Shown here in pieces: positions 53,710 through 63,561 of a stretch of 64,000 nucleotides of DNA (position 1 is its first letter; every line of letters begins with the position of its first letter). Origin of the DNA: Lactobacillus rodentium (GTDB taxonomy: Bacteria; Bacillota; Bacilli; Lactobacillales; Lactobacillaceae); contig NZ_BFBY01000001.1 in the NCBI RefSeq assembly GCF_003423665.1, forward strand, positions 186,001-250,000, in the 5' to 3' direction. A model generated the notes under the pieces. That model searched no databases and was not told where the DNA came from. It was given only the letters and a program-made list of their open reading frames with translations. The position numbers and the translations under genes were made by a program.

Positions 53710-54501
53710 ATGGATAATCGTCCAATTGGAGTATTAGATTCAGGTTTAGGTGGATTAACCGTTTTAAAAAAGGTGATCGAAAAATTACCTAATGAATCCA
53801 CTATTTTTATCGGTGATCAGGCTCATATGCCTTATGGTGACCGGAGTGAAGAAGAAATAATTAAGTTAACAAGAGCTAGTGTTAATTTTTTACTTAAGCA
53901 AGATGTAAAATTAATCATTTTTGGCTGTAATACTGCTACTGCAGTTGCAATGCCAAAAATTCAAAAAGAGGTACCAGTTCAGTTAATTGGAGTAATTCAA
54001 TCAGGAGCCCTTGCAGCATCTCAAAAAACTCGCAATAAAAAAGTTGCAGTTTTAGGAACAACTGTTACTCAAGAAAGTCATGCTTACCAAAAAGAAATTC
54101 AGGCTCGCGACGCAGCGATTCAGGTAAAAGAATATGCCGAACCGCTTTGGGCCCCGTTAGTTGAATCGAATCCAGAGGAAGAAAAAAAGCTAGAAGTAGT
54201 TAAAGAAGGGCTGGCTGAAATAAAAGATCAAGATTTTGATACTTTAATTTTAGGCTGTACGCATTATCCACTTTTAACAAAGGAAATTAGAGCTAATTTG
54301 GCACCATCTAAGCAGATTTTAGATCCTGCCGATCAAGTCGCCACTTATACTTATAATGTTCTCAAACGCGATCATATGCTTGCTCAAGGACCTGCAAAGC
54401 ATGAATATTTTACAACAGCTACTAATACAGCAAAATTTAATCAAATTGCCAGGAACTGGATGGAAGATGCGACGATTGAGTCTAAACATGTAAATGATTA
54501 A
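53710..54501 (+). CDS. murI: Glutamate racemase
   Basis: This 263-residue cofactor-independent racemase makes D-glutamate for peptidoglycan. The two catalytic cysteines are in FGCNTATA (near residue 73) and LGCTHYPLL (near 184). The N-terminal DSGLGGLTVLK and PYGDRSEEEI are signatures. AAGGAG lies 7 bases before the ATG. rdgB follows 11 bases later, so both are probably one transcript. Confidence 0.96.
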   Translation: MDNRPIGVLDSGLGGLTVLKKVIEKLPNESTIFIGDQAHMPYGDRSEEEIIKLTRASVNFLLKQDVKLIIFGCNTATAVAMPKIQKEVPVQLIGVIQSGALAASQKTRNKKVAVLGTTVTQESHAYQKEIQARDAAIQVKEYAEPLWAPLVESNPEEEKKLEVVKEGLAEIKDQDFDTLILGCTHYPLLTKEIRANLAPSKQILDPADQVATYTYNVLKRDHMLAQGPAKHEYFTTATNTAKFNQIARNWMEDATIESKHVND

Positions 54502-54512
54502 GGAAGAACAAA

Positions 54513-55148
54513 ATGAAATACGATACATTATTATTTGCAACCAGTAATCAAAATAAGGCCAAAGAAGTAGCTGAAGCCTTAAAAAAGGCCAATTTTCCGT
54601 TAAAAGTAATTACTAATCAAGACTTAACTGATCCACCCAAAGTCATTGAGAGTGGAACAACGTTTTTAGCTAATGCTAAATTAAAAGCGCATGCTCTAGC
54701 AGACTTTAGTCACTTACCAACCTTGGCAGATGATTCTGGCCTTAAAGTAGATAAATTAAATGGTGCACCTGGAGTACATTCTGCACGGTATGCAGGTGAG
54801 GACCATAATGATGCTTTGAATAATGCCAAATTATTGGCTGAATTGGGAGGAGTACCAGAGAAAGAAAGGACCGCAACCTTTCATACTACTATGGTAGTTT
54901 CTTGGCCTAATCATTTTGAAGATGATTTGGTTACCGAGGGTGAAATTAAGGGACGTATTTTAACGTATCCTCAAGGAGAAGGTACGTTTGGATATGATCC
55001 GTTATTTTTTGTACCTGATAAAGGGAAGACATTTGCAGAAATGACTACGACTGAGAAAAATAGTATTTCTCATCGTGGCCAAGCTTTAAATAATTTATTA
55101 GCTGCCTTACCTTCCTGGTGGAAAAAAATGGAAGATTTAGTAGAGTAA
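54513..55148 (+). CDS. rdgB: dITP/XTP pyrophosphatase (RdgB/HAM1)
   Basis: This 211-residue house-cleaning enzyme removes dITP, ITP and XTP. The N-terminal FATSNQNKAKEVAEAL binds the nucleotide phosphate, LADDSGLKVDKLNGAPGVHSARYAG is the catalytic signature, and FGYDPLFFVPDKGKTFAEM completes the site. It forms the second gene of murI-rdgB, which is the common arrangement in Firmicutes. AAGGAAGAAC precedes ATG 54513. It ends at a shared terminator with mscS. Confidence 0.95.
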   Translation: MKYDTLLFATSNQNKAKEVAEALKKANFPLKVITNQDLTDPPKVIESGTTFLANAKLKAHALADFSHLPTLADDSGLKVDKLNGAPGVHSARYAGEDHNDALNNAKLLAELGGVPEKERTATFHTTMVVSWPNHFEDDLVTEGEIKGRILTYPQGEGTFGYDPLFFVPDKGKTFAEMTTTEKNSISHRGQALNNLLAALPSWWKKMEDLVE

Positions 55149-55182
55149 AAAAAGAGGAAGAATTTAATTCTTCCTCTTTTTT
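55147..55182. terminator. Bidirectional terminator between rdgB and mscS
   Basis: The stem AAAGAGGAAGAATT/AATTCTTCCTCTTT has a T run on each strand. Confidence 0.92.
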
Positions 55183-55192
55183 GATCATTATT

Positions 55193-56035
55193 CTAACTGA
55201 AGTTAATCCCATTATCCTTCATAGCCTTAATGTATTCACTAAGATAGGAATTTTTAACTTTAGCTTCCCAACCAGATACAACTTGGAAATGAATATTATA
55301 GGTTAAAGTATTTCCATTTTGTCCTGTAAGCCCCACAATAGTTGGCCCTCTCTTAATTTTACGTTTAAAAGAGCCCTTTAGTTTTTCATTAGCAGATTCA
55401 ATTGCTAGATTGAGCTTATGGAGGTCAGTTGTAGTACTTACTTGTAAGTTAATATCTACTCCAATTCCACCACGAGTTACATTCTCAACTACCGTAATAT
55501 TACGATTTGGGATATATGTAATCGTGCCATCATAGTTTTTCAAACGGGTAGTGCGTAGACCAAGAGCCTGAACTGTACCGGTGTAATTACCAATTTTTAC
55601 GATATCACCAACATCAAATTGACCTTCACTTAATATTACCAGCCCATTGACCATGTCACTAACAAAGCCTTGGGCTCCCATCCCTAAAGCAAGAGAAACA
55701 ATTCCGGCACTGGCAACTAAGGTGCCCACAGGTAGCCCTAAAATTGAAAGGATACTATATAAATAAAATAGTAAAAGCGTATATTGAAAGACATTAATTG
55801 AAAGTTCAGATAAAGTTCTTTTACGTCCAGTAATTTTTGTTTGTAGTTTAGAATTATTAATTACATAGCGGTTGATCAAGGTTTTCCCAATTCGCCAAAT
55901 TAGTAAAAAGATAATAGTGGTAATGGCCAATTGGACAATTTTACCTAATAAGTTATGTGAAATTGTATTCCAATCAATTGGTTCGATATTTTTAGTAACT
56001 GTTTTACTTTTTGCTAAAAATGAAGAAAAGTTCAT
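55193..56035 (-). CDS. Small-conductance mechanosensitive channel (MscS family)
   Basis: This 280-residue MscS-type channel releases solutes on hypo-osmotic shock. Three membrane helices lie in the first about 150 residues. The pore helix TM3 carries the Gly/Ala-rich pattern (SAGIVSLALGMGAQGFVSDMVNG). The beta domain begins GQFDVGDIVKIGNYTGTVQALGLRTTRLKNYDG, as in family members. The C-terminal domain is alpha/beta. It resembles Bacillus YkuT/YhdY-sized proteins. The start is preceded by AAGGAGCAG; it is monocistronic. Confidence 0.9.
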   Translation of the reverse strand: MNFSSFLAKSKTVTKNIEPIDWNTISHNLLGKIVQLAITTIIFLLIWRIGKTLINRYVINNSKLQTKITGRKRTLSELSINVFQYTLLLFYLYSILSILGLPVGTLVASAGIVSLALGMGAQGFVSDMVNGLVILSEGQFDVGDIVKIGNYTGTVQALGLRTTRLKNYDGTITYIPNRNITVVENVTRGGIGVDINLQVSTTTDLHKLNLAIESANEKLKGSFKRKIKRGPTIVGLTGQNGNTLTYNIHFQVVSGWEAKVKNSYLSEYIKAMKDNGINFS

Positions 56036-56156
56036 ATACTGCTCCTTAGGGTATAATAACTGTAGTATAACAAATTATCAGAGGCTATTCATTGCTTGCT
56101 TAAATAAATAATGCTAGACTTTTAATGAATAGGAAATTATAAAGTGGAGGAAATTT

Positions 56157-56588
56157 ATGACTATTTCATTTGGCGCTTTAGCTGGTTTAATTGCTGCTAT
56201 TGCTTTTCTTATTTTGGTTTTATTTACACTTCCAATTTTGGTTAAGTCAGTTAAAACAATTAATAAGGTAAATATCACTTTAGATAGTACAAATAAAACT
56301 ATTAATGATCTCAATGATCAAGTTTCAGTTTTGATGAAACAAACAGAGGATTTACTTGATAAAAGTAATGATTTGCTAGCAGATGTTAATCAAAAAGTTG
56401 AAGATCTTGATCCTGTAGTTCAAGCTGCTGCAGATGTAGGTCGTAGCGTTTCCGGAATCAATGAATCTTCAAAGAATTTGATTGATCGGATGGCCAAAAA
56501 TCATGCTCGTAAAAGAAGTCTGGGTATTTTGGGCTCATTAACTAGTCGTATTTTTGCTAGACGTAAACGTCAAAATGGTGAAGATTAG
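56157..56588 (+). CDS. DUF948 membrane-anchored protein
   Basis: This 143-residue protein of the DUF948 family has one N-terminal membrane helix (about residues 7-30) and an extended heptad-rich region (NKTINDLNDQVSVLMKQTEDLLDKS) resembling chemoreceptor-like coiled coils. The tail is basic (FARRKRQ). The function of the family is not known to me. GGAGG precedes the ATG. The next gene is a YtxH-like protein, as commonly seen beside pepQ-ccpA in lactobacilli. Confidence 0.82.
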   Translation: MTISFGALAGLIAAIAFLILVLFTLPILVKSVKTINKVNITLDSTNKTINDLNDQVSVLMKQTEDLLDKSNDLLADVNQKVEDLDPVVQAAADVGRSVSGINESSKNLIDRMAKNHARKRSLGILGSLTSRIFARRKRQNGED

Positions 56589-56611
56589 TAATTTAAAGGA
56601 GATCTTACATT

Positions 56612-56950
56612 ATGAAAAAAGTATTTAGTTTTGCATTAGGTAGTATTGTTGGTCTTGGTGCTGGTTTAATTGCAGCATCAATGTTGCTTCCAGATGATAC
56701 TGAAGATGAATTAAAAAAGAAAATTTCAGAAAACGATAAGATTCAAAATTTAAAAGAAAAATATAATAAAGGAACTGAAGTACTTAGAACACAATTAAAG
56801 TCATTCCCTAAGAGTGTAGACGATGATTCAGAATTAAAAGATTTTGATGATATTGTAATTGATGGATCTGCAGATGACTTAGGTGAAGATGAAAAAGAAG
56901 ATAGAGATGCTATTTCTGATTTATCTAATGCTGAAACAGATAAGAATTAA
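56612..56950 (+). CDS. YtxH-like small exported or membrane-anchored protein
   Basis: This 112-residue protein has an N-terminal hydrophobic, Gly-rich segment (FALGSIVGLGAGLIAASMLL) typical of YtxH-like proteins, followed by a charged helical region and a very acidic tail. It could be an uncleaved membrane anchor. The identification rests on size, the Gly-rich helix and its place after the DUF948 gene. AAAGGAG precedes the ATG. The function is unknown. Confidence 0.75.
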   Translation: MKKVFSFALGSIVGLGAGLIAASMLLPDDTEDELKKKISENDKIQNLKEKYNKGTEVLRTQLKSFPKSVDDDSELKDFDDIVIDGSADDLGEDEKEDRDAISDLSNAETDKN

Positions 56951-56969
56951 TAATTTTATTATTTTCATC

Positions 56970-57006
56970 AAAAAAAGGGCTGTAGCTTAAGCTACAGCCC
57001 TTTTTA
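56970..57006. terminator. Bidirectional terminator between the YtxH-like gene and pepQ
   Basis: The long perfect stem AAAAGGGCTGTAGC/GCTACAGCCCTTTT with a TTAA centre has T runs on both strands. Confidence 0.94.
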
Positions 57007-57031
57007 TATTAAGTATCTTAAGGTGTGAGCC

Positions 57032-58141
57032 TTAATCTTTAACCGGGATATATTTTAAATCTTTAGAAGTATGTGTAAATGTTTCAAAACCGTGATCAGT
57101 AACAACACCACAATCTTCGATTCTTACTCCACCTAATCCAGGAATATAAATCCCTGGTTCAATTGAAAAGCACATTCCTTCTTGAAGGACAATATCATTT
57201 CCTTCCATAATTTGAGGTTCTTCATGAACATTTAATCCAATTCCATGGCCCAGACGATGGATAAAGTATTCACCATAGCCAGCCTTAGTTATGATATCAC
57301 GAGCAACCGCATCAAGTTCAGCTGCAGTAATACCAGGACGAGCTGCATCAATTGCTGCTTGTTGTGCTTCACGATCAACTTCATAAATTTCTTTTTCTTT
57401 AGCAGAAGGTTCACCATAGGCAACAGTTCTACTTGAATCAGAGGCATAACCATTGTGCATAGTTCCCAAGTCAAATAAAACTAATTCATTAGGTTCTATT
57501 TTGTTCATTGTTGGTCCTAAGTGAGGGTTAGCAGCGTTCATACCTGCTTGAACAATAGTTTCAAAGCTTGTATGCATAACACCCTTTTGCAGTTTTAGTT
57601 GATAATCAATTTGACCCGCAACATAGCGTTCAGTTACACCATTTCTTAAAGCATCAAAACCAACTGTAAAAGCAAAATCAGCTTCTTCACCGGCTGCTTT
57701 TAGTTGTTTTATTTCGTCTTCAGTTTTAACTAGGCGAGCTTTAGCAATAAAAGGAGAAACATCTGAAGCAAAGATTGAGTTAGGGAAGGCAATTTTTAAT
57801 TGTTCACTACGATCAACTGAAAGATGATTCTTTTCAATCGCAATATTGGCCACTGTATTTATTTTGTTTTTGACTAAGTTAGCAATTTTTTGCCAAGGAT
57901 TTTCATGATCAAGATAGCCATAAACATCTCCATCCCAAGCAGATGCTTTAGCTTCTTCGACATTAAGTTCAGGAGCAAAGATAAATGCTGGGGCATCTTT
58001 AAATGCAACAAGCGCAAAAATTCTTTCATGTGGTTCCATACTATAACCGGTGAAATAATTGATGCTCAGTGGATCAGAAATATATGCAACATCATTATTG
58101 GTATCAATTAACCATTGTTGTAATTTATCAAGATTTTTCAT
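57032..58141 (-). CDS. pepQ: Xaa-Pro dipeptidase (prolidase)
   Basis: This is a 369-residue M24 metallopeptidase that splits X-Pro dipeptides from casein or other proteins. The five metal ligands are visible: two Asp in [17 protein letters not shown], His in HRLGHGIG, Glu in SIEPGIY and Glu in VRIEDCG. The N-terminal creatinase-like domain is complete. AAGGAGC precedes the ATG. It is divergent from ccpA, a known lactobacillar arrangement in which CcpA controls pepQ through cre sites. Confidence 0.95.
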   Translation of the reverse strand: MKNLDKLQQWLIDTNNDVAYISDPLSINYFTGYSMEPHERIFALVAFKDAPAFIFAPELNVEEAKASAWDGDVYGYLDHENPWQKIANLVKNKINTVANIAIEKNHLSVDRSEQLKIAFPNSIFASDVSPFIAKARLVKTEDEIKQLKAAGEEADFAFTVGFDALRNGVTERYVAGQIDYQLKLQKGVMHTSFETIVQAGMNAANPHLGPTMNKIEPNELVLFDLGTMHNGYASDSSRTVAYGEPSAKEKEIYEVDREAQQAAIDAARPGITAAELDAVARDIITKAGYGEYFIHRLGHGIGLNVHEEPQIMEGNDIVLQEGMCFSIEPGIYIPGLGGVRIEDCGVVTDHGFETFTHTSKDLKYIPVKD

Positions 58142-58230
58142 AAAATAGCTCCTTTAAAGAATAATTTACTTAACGTGAGTATAGCACAGTTTTATTAAAA
58201 GAAGGTTGTAAATCTTTGATAAAACTTGCA

Positions 58231-58245
58231 ATGAAATCGTTTTAT
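58231..58245 (+). promoter_or_regulatory. cre-like site in the pepQ-ccpA intergenic region
   Basis: ATGAAATCGTTTTAT fits WTGNAANCGNWNNCW except at the conserved C (A here). It lies within the spacer of a candidate ccpA promoter (TTGCAA 58226-58231, TAAGTT 58249-58254). Confidence 0.65.
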
Positions 58246-58270
58246 TGATAAGTTAAGTAAGAATGGAGTG

Positions 58271-58284
58271 TGAAAACGTATGCA
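58271..58284 (+). promoter_or_regulatory. cre-like site covering the ccpA start codon
   Basis: TGAAAACGTATGCA matches TGNAANCGNWNNCW at every defined position. It contains the ATG (58280-58282) of ccpA. It lies after the ribosome site GGAG and could act as a roadblock operator. Confidence 0.6.
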
Positions 58285-59278
58285 GAAACAAGAAATAACG
58301 ATTTATGATGTGGCTCGTGAGGCCAAAGTTTCAATGGCTACAGTGTCTCGTGTTGTTAACGGCAATAATAATGTCCGCAAAGAAACACGAGATCGTGTAC
58401 TTGAAGTAATTGATCGACTCCACTACCAACCCAATGCAGTAGCTCAAGGATTAGCTTCGAAAAAGACCACTACGGTAGGATTAATCGTACCTGACTTTTC
58501 CAATTTACATTTTGCGGAATTATCGCAGGGAATCAATGATATTGCTACACTCTACAAATATAATATTCTTTTATCGAGTGTCGGAAATACTTTAGTCGGG
58601 GATGAACGAGTCATCCAAAATTTACTTAATAAACAAGTTGATGGCATAATCTATATGGCAGATCAAATATCTGAAAAGGGAAAAGAAACCTTAATTAGGT
58701 CCAATGTACCAGTAGTATTAGCTGGTACTCTCTCAGAAAATAAAGCTGACTTTGGTAGTGTAGCAATTGATTATGCAAAGGCTATAAAAGAGGCACTTGA
58801 GATTTTTTATGAGAATAGCAAAAGAAACTTTGCTCTTGTGTTAGATAATGAAGAAACTTACTTAAGTGAAGAATTAGAACATACATTTAATAATTATATT
58901 AATGAGCATAATTTAAGTAATTATCATGTATATGGGAATATTTCTACTTATGAAGAGGGATATGACTTAGTAGAACAATTTGAAAAAGATAAAATTGATG
59001 CTGTTATTACTCTTAAGGATATGCCAGCTGGTGGTATTGTAAATGGTGCCCTCAATAAAAATATTTCTATTCCTGAACAACTCGAGATAATTTCAGCAGG
59101 ATCCACTAATGTAGCTAAGTTAGTGCGTCCGCAATTAACCATTATTCAACAACCTTTATATGATATTGGTGCTATGGCAATGAGAATGTTAACTAAATTA
59201 ATGAATAATGAAGAAGTTGAGGATAAGAATATTACGATGCCTTATGATTTAAAGGCAGGCAAAACTACTCTGGGATAA
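58280..59278 (+). CDS. ccpA: Catabolite control protein A
   Basis: This 332-residue LacI-family regulator binds cre sites with HPr-Ser-P. The N-terminal HTH is TIYDVAREAKVSMATVSRVVNG, and the hinge helix NAVAQGLASKKT follows. The sugar-binding-like core ends with the typical LTIIQQPLYDIGAMAMRMLTKLM. ATG 58280 is the only start that gives a complete HTH. It is expected to control carbon use and its own expression, since two cre-like sites lie in its promoter and start region. It converges on the PBP gene. Confidence 0.95.
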   Translation: MQKQEITIYDVAREAKVSMATVSRVVNGNNNVRKETRDRVLEVIDRLHYQPNAVAQGLASKKTTTVGLIVPDFSNLHFAELSQGINDIATLYKYNILLSSVGNTLVGDERVIQNLLNKQVDGIIYMADQISEKGKETLIRSNVPVVLAGTLSENKADFGSVAIDYAKAIKEALEIFYENSKRNFALVLDNEETYLSEELEHTFNNYINEHNLSNYHVYGNISTYEEGYDLVEQFEKDKIDAVITLKDMPAGGIVNGALNKNISIPEQLEIISAGSTNVAKLVRPQLTIIQQPLYDIGAMAMRMLTKLMNNEEVEDKNITMPYDLKAGKTTLG

Positions 59279-59298
59279 ATCATTAATTTTTAAATAGA

Positions 59299-59330
59299 AA
59301 AAAAGCGGAATTTGAATTCCGCTTTTTTTA
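59299..59330. terminator. Bidirectional terminator between ccpA and the PBP gene
   Basis: The perfect stem GCGGAATT/AATTCCGC is flanked by A and T runs. It overlaps the stop codon of the PBP gene. Confidence 0.9.
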
Positions 59331-62051
59331 TTGATTAGTGTCGCCAGTGACTTGTTCGTTACCAGCGTTAGTCTGATTATTATTAGGACTAGTTGCCGCT
59401 GGTTCTTCTGGTGTTGTAGAAGTTGAATTATTATCACTAGTTGATTTATCATCGTTGCCATTTCCTGAACTACCTTGACCAGAATTTGCTTGTTGATCAT
59501 TAGCACCAACATTTTGTTCTGAGGTAGAGGAGCCCTTATTATTTACATTATTTTCTTTCCCATAATATTCATCATTAGAAGGATTACCATTGGCTACGGT
59601 AAAGAGATCATCTAAATTACGCTTTTTGGAGATGGTCTTACCGGTGTAAAGTAAAGTTTTGCCATAATCATTATCAATATCGTCAAGATAATCATAGAAT
59701 AAGCGATAATCTTTATGCGATGCACCAATACCAAATTCACTATTGGCTTCTGGGGCTGGTGATAGACTGAGAGCAGTTACTTTTTTACCTGAAATACGAT
59801 AATCTTCACCATCAAAGTTAACAGTTCCCGGTAGGGTTCCTGTCTTTTTTACAACTCTATTTTCGTAGACGCTCTTAGGTTTAGTCATCTTTTTATTGAG
59901 ATCGAAAATTGTTGGATCTTCTTGATAAAGAGCATTGGCGATGTTTGCCCAGAGTTGCAGGTTAGTTTCGCTGGAATTAGTATCCAAAGTATAAGAGTGA
60001 CCATAGAAATTGTCATAACCAATCCAACTAGAAATGGTTACTCCTGGAGTAGCACCGTTAAACCAAATATCACGATAATCATTACTGGTTCCAGTTTTAC
60101 CAATTAAGCTCTTTGTACTAAATTGAAGAGAACTCTTAAGGCTAGATGCAGTACCATTTTTAACAACTTGGTGAAGCATCTTTTGCATAATATAGGTTGT
60201 TCCTTGAGAGAAAACTTTAGTCTTCTTAGTATGATGTTGATAAATTACGCGACCGGTTGGATCAGTAATTTTATCAATATAATAAGCAGAACTGCGATTG
60301 CCATTATTATAAAAGTTTGAAAAGGCACTTGCATTATCAGCAACTGAAAAACCATAATCAGTACCCCCAAGAGCTAAACCAAGATTTTGATACTCACTCT
60401 TGCTTAAATTAAATCCTAGTTTTTTCATGGTTGCTTGCTCGTTAGTTCCACGAGTATGTAACAATTTATTGTAAATATTTACAGCAGGTAAATTATATGA
60501 CTTTGCTAGAGCCTCCTGTGCCGGAATAAATCGGTTCTCAATCGTCATATTGTAGTCAGTTGGAATATAATTTCCATAATTCTTAGGGAAGTCAGCAATA
60601 GCTGTTTGGCTTGAGATGATCTTATGTTCAATCGCTGGTGCATATACCAGGTAAGGTTTAATAGATGAACCAGGTGAACGATAAGTATCAAAAGCATGGT
60701 TTATTTGTGAATTTTTAAAATCGACACCACCAGAAAAGGCTAACACCGCACCTGTTTCATTATCAATTGCAACACTACCATTTTCGACATTTTCAGTCGT
60801 GTTAACGTATTTGTTGGTTGATTGATCATAATCTTGACTGGTGTGACTTTCACCAAGAGAAGATTGCGCAACTGCAGTTTGCATTGCCTTATAAAGAGGC
60901 TTCCGAATTGTAGTATGAACCGTATAACCTTTTTCATGCAAAAGTTGAGTAGCAGATGCTAAGTACTGGTTATATTGGTTGGTATCTTTTTTTACATCAG
61001 TTGGATTCAAACCATCTTGTTCAATTAAATTATTTGCAATAATTTCAGAACTCTTATTCATTACCAAATTAAATAAGTAAGAATTTTGCTTTTTCTGTTT
61101 CTTTGGAGTACCTGGATCTAAGAAATCCTTAGTTAAATCATATTTTTTAGCCGATTCATATTGTGCTTTAGTAATGTCTCCATTTCGGTACATTCTAAAC
61201 AAGACAATATCTTTACGTCTCATCCCTAAAGAAAGATCTTTCTTTAGTTTTCCCTTCACAGTGTAAGGAGTATAAACTGAAGGACTTTGAGGTAAACCAG
61301 CAATAAAAGCAGCTTCAGGAAGAGTTAAATCTTTGATGTCTTTGCCAAAAATTCCCTTTGCGGCTGTTTTAATTCCATTAATGTTTTCACCATTATTATT
61401 TTTACCGTAGGGAGCAGAATTTAAATAGGCTCTTAAAATTGTTTCTTTAGAAAAGTTTTGTTCTAGTTTGTGAGCATAAAACATTTCAGTAATCTTACGC
61501 CGCCAGGTGGTTTGACTAGTTAAAAATTGCATTTTAACTAATTGCTGAGTCAAAGTAGATCCACCAGTTTGCACACCAATTCCAGTAAACTCTGAAAGAA
61601 CAGCCCTTACTAAAGATTTAGGTAAGACACCTTTATGTTCATAAAAAGTTTCGTCTTCAGTAGCGGTTACTGCTTTTTTAACTAAAGGAGTTAATTCAGC
61701 ATCAGTTGCCTTATCAATTGTGATATCAGAATTTACTTTAGCAATTTTTTGACTACCTGAATAATATAAAGTAGCAGAATTTTGCGAATGATTAATTGGG
61801 CGATCAAGTTGAGTTACGGTTGGGATTGGCGTTTGGCGCACAATACCAACAGCATACCCACTACCAAATCCAACTAATAAGAAAATAAGAAAAGCTAGAA
61901 TGGCAATCGCATAACGAAAAACACGGTGTAAAGTCAAATAGATTACACCAGCATAAAAAGTCAGTTTGTTTTCATGAGATTCTTGAGCTAAATCTCTAAC
62001 TTTTGGGCCATCAGTCAAAAAGTTAATAAATTTTTCTTTTAAATTTTTCAC
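59328..62051 (-). CDS. Class A penicillin-binding protein (PBP1A family)
   Basis: This is a 907-residue bifunctional peptidoglycan synthase. Residues 1-48 are cytoplasmic and a membrane helix spans about 49-71. The GT51 glycosyltransferase domain has E132-D133 in EDETFYEHKG. The transpeptidase has S462-x-x-K465, SYN and K652-T-G. A Ser/Asn/Gln/Thr-rich tail of about 75 residues, unlike the rest, ends the protein. The start is GTG 62051 with AAAGGAAAC upstream. A TATAAT-type box lies close upstream (minus strand, about 62085-62090). Confidence 0.93.
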   Translation of the reverse strand: MKNLKEKFINFLTDGPKVRDLAQESHENKLTFYAGVIYLTLHRVFRYAIAILAFLIFLLVGFGSGYAVGIVRQTPIPTVTQLDRPINHSQNSATLYYSGSQKIAKVNSDITIDKATDAELTPLVKKAVTATEDETFYEHKGVLPKSLVRAVLSEFTGIGVQTGGSTLTQQLVKMQFLTSQTTWRRKITEMFYAHKLEQNFSKETILRAYLNSAPYGKNNNGENINGIKTAAKGIFGKDIKDLTLPEAAFIAGLPQSPSVYTPYTVKGKLKKDLSLGMRRKDIVLFRMYRNGDITKAQYESAKKYDLTKDFLDPGTPKKQKKQNSYLFNLVMNKSSEIIANNLIEQDGLNPTDVKKDTNQYNQYLASATQLLHEKGYTVHTTIRKPLYKAMQTAVAQSSLGESHTSQDYDQSTNKYVNTTENVENGSVAIDNETGAVLAFSGGVDFKNSQINHAFDTYRSPGSSIKPYLVYAPAIEHKIISSQTAIADFPKNYGNYIPTDYNMTIENRFIPAQEALAKSYNLPAVNIYNKLLHTRGTNEQATMKKLGFNLSKSEYQNLGLALGGTDYGFSVADNASAFSNFYNNGNRSSAYYIDKITDPTGRVIYQHHTKKTKVFSQGTTYIMQKMLHQVVKNGTASSLKSSLQFSTKSLIGKTGTSNDYRDIWFNGATPGVTISSWIGYDNFYGHSYTLDTNSSETNLQLWANIANALYQEDPTIFDLNKKMTKPKSVYENRVVKKTGTLPGTVNFDGEDYRISGKKVTALSLSPAPEANSEFGIGASHKDYRLFYDYLDDIDNDYGKTLLYTGKTISKKRNLDDLFTVANGNPSNDEYYGKENNVNNKGSSTSEQNVGANDQQANSGQGSSGNGNDDKSTSDNNSTSTTPEEPAATSPNNNQTNAGNEQVTGDTNQ

Positions 62052-62091
62052 AATAGTTTCCTTTTTATAATATGCTTTTCCTTATTATAGC

Positions 62092-62123
62092 AAAAAGGAC
62101 AGCCCTTAGACCGTCCTTTTTTA
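62092..62123 (-). terminator. Terminator of pepV
   Basis: On the minus strand AAAAAGGAC pairs with GTCCTTTTT around a partly paired loop, followed by a T run. It lies just past the pepV stop. Confidence 0.8.
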
Positions 62124-62145
62124 ATTTGTAGTAATATTATAAAAA

Positions 62146-63543
62146 TTATTTAGTTAATTCATATAAAGCTTGTGCATAAATAGCAATTGAATTTATTAAG
62201 TCATCGACTTTCATATATTCGTTAGGCTGGTGCATTACTAATGGGGCACCTTCAGGTTGAGCACCAAATGCTACACCATGTTCGAATAAGCGTCCGTAAG
62301 TACCACCACCAATAACAACTTCATGTCCTTTTTTACCAGTTTGTTCTTCGTAAACTGAAAGAAGAGTTTGTACTAATGGATCAGTAACAGGTACGTAGTG
62401 TGGAACTTCATTTTTGCCGTGTACACGAGCAACTAAAATAGCACCATATTTTTCATTGATTTGTTGGCACATTTTTTCTGGATCAGTACCTTGTGGGTAA
62501 CGCACATTGTTTAAAATATAGGCATCTTGTCCTTCAACTTTAAAAATAGAAGGAGAGCTGGCAATATCACCCATTAAATCATCATGATGAGCAATTCCCA
62601 ATTTTTCACCATGGAAATCTTTGTGTTCAACGGTAGCGATAAAATGAAGGAAGTTCTTAACTTGTCCACCAAAATCTAATGAATCAAGGAATAATGCTAA
62701 GTAGGTTGCAGCATTGCGTCCAGTTTCGGGAGCAGAAGCATGAGCACCTTGTCCTGTTAAGGTTAAGAGTGCACGACCACTAGCCATTTCGAATTTCCCT
62801 TCAAGATTATGTTCTTTGAGGAATAAGTCATACTTAGGTTTAATACTTTCTAAGTCTTCACCGTTTAATTGAGCAGTAGCGGTTTGAGGAATGACATTAG
62901 CAGCAATTCCAGAATTAAAGGTCCAAAGCTTTACGCTACCTTCATTAAAATCGTCTTTAAAATCAAGTTTTAAAGTTACAATTCCTTGTTCACCATTAAT
63001 AATTGGAAATTCAGCATCAGGTGAAAAAGCAACATCTGGAGCAGGTTGGTGCTTGAGATAGTATTCAATTCCAACCCAATCGGTTTCTTCATTAGTACCG
63101 ACTACAAAGTCAATTTTTTTCTTTGGTTTAAAACCGTGTTCTTTTAAAATTAACATCCCATAGTAGGCAGCAAGAAAAGGTCCCTTATCATCAGCACTAC
63201 CACGTCCATAAATTTTGCCATCTTTGATTGTCATCTTAAAAGGATCAGTTTTCCAGCCATCTCCGGCAGGAACAACATCCATGTGACCAATTACCCCAAC
63301 ACGTTTATCGCCTTCACCATAATTAATACGGCCGGCGTAATTATCAAAGTTTTCAGTGTCAAAGCCATCACGTTTAGCAAATGATAAGAATTTTTTCATT
63401 GCCTTAACTGGACCAGGTCCTACAGGATATTCTTTACTTGCTTCATCTAAATTTTCGGATGAATCAATAGCAATTAATTCGCCTAAATCTTTTAAGATAT
63501 CGTCCTTTTTTTCTTCAGCTAATTTTTTATAATCTAGTTCCAT
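62146..63543 (-). CDS. pepV: Dipeptidase PepV (M20 family)
   Basis: This is a 465-residue zinc dipeptidase of the M20 family, a cytoplasmic enzyme that hydrolyses a wide range of dipeptides. Metal and catalytic residues are in [11 protein letters not shown] (HxD), [10 protein letters not shown] (Asp), GTNEETDW (Glu-Glu) and FSPDAEFP (Asp). The lid domain and C-terminal [16 protein letters not shown] (with the last His ligand region) agree with Lactobacillus PepV. AAGGAG precedes the ATG. The upstream gene ends 18 bases before. Confidence 0.95.
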   Translation of the reverse strand: MELDYKKLAEEKKDDILKDLGELIAIDSSENLDEASKEYPVGPGPVKAMKKFLSFAKRDGFDTENFDNYAGRINYGEGDKRVGVIGHMDVVPAGDGWKTDPFKMTIKDGKIYGRGSADDKGPFLAAYYGMLILKEHGFKPKKKIDFVVGTNEETDWVGIEYYLKHQPAPDVAFSPDAEFPIINGEQGIVTLKLDFKDDFNEGSVKLWTFNSGIAANVIPQTATAQLNGEDLESIKPKYDLFLKEHNLEGKFEMASGRALLTLTGQGAHASAPETGRNAATYLALFLDSLDFGGQVKNFLHFIATVEHKDFHGEKLGIAHHDDLMGDIASSPSIFKVEGQDAYILNNVRYPQGTDPEKMCQQINEKYGAILVARVHGKNEVPHYVPVTDPLVQTLLSVYEEQTGKKGHEVVIGGGTYGRLFEHGVAFGAQPEGAPLVMHQPNEYMKVDDLINSIAIYAQALYELTK

Positions 63544-63561
63544 AATTAACTCCTTTATTAA

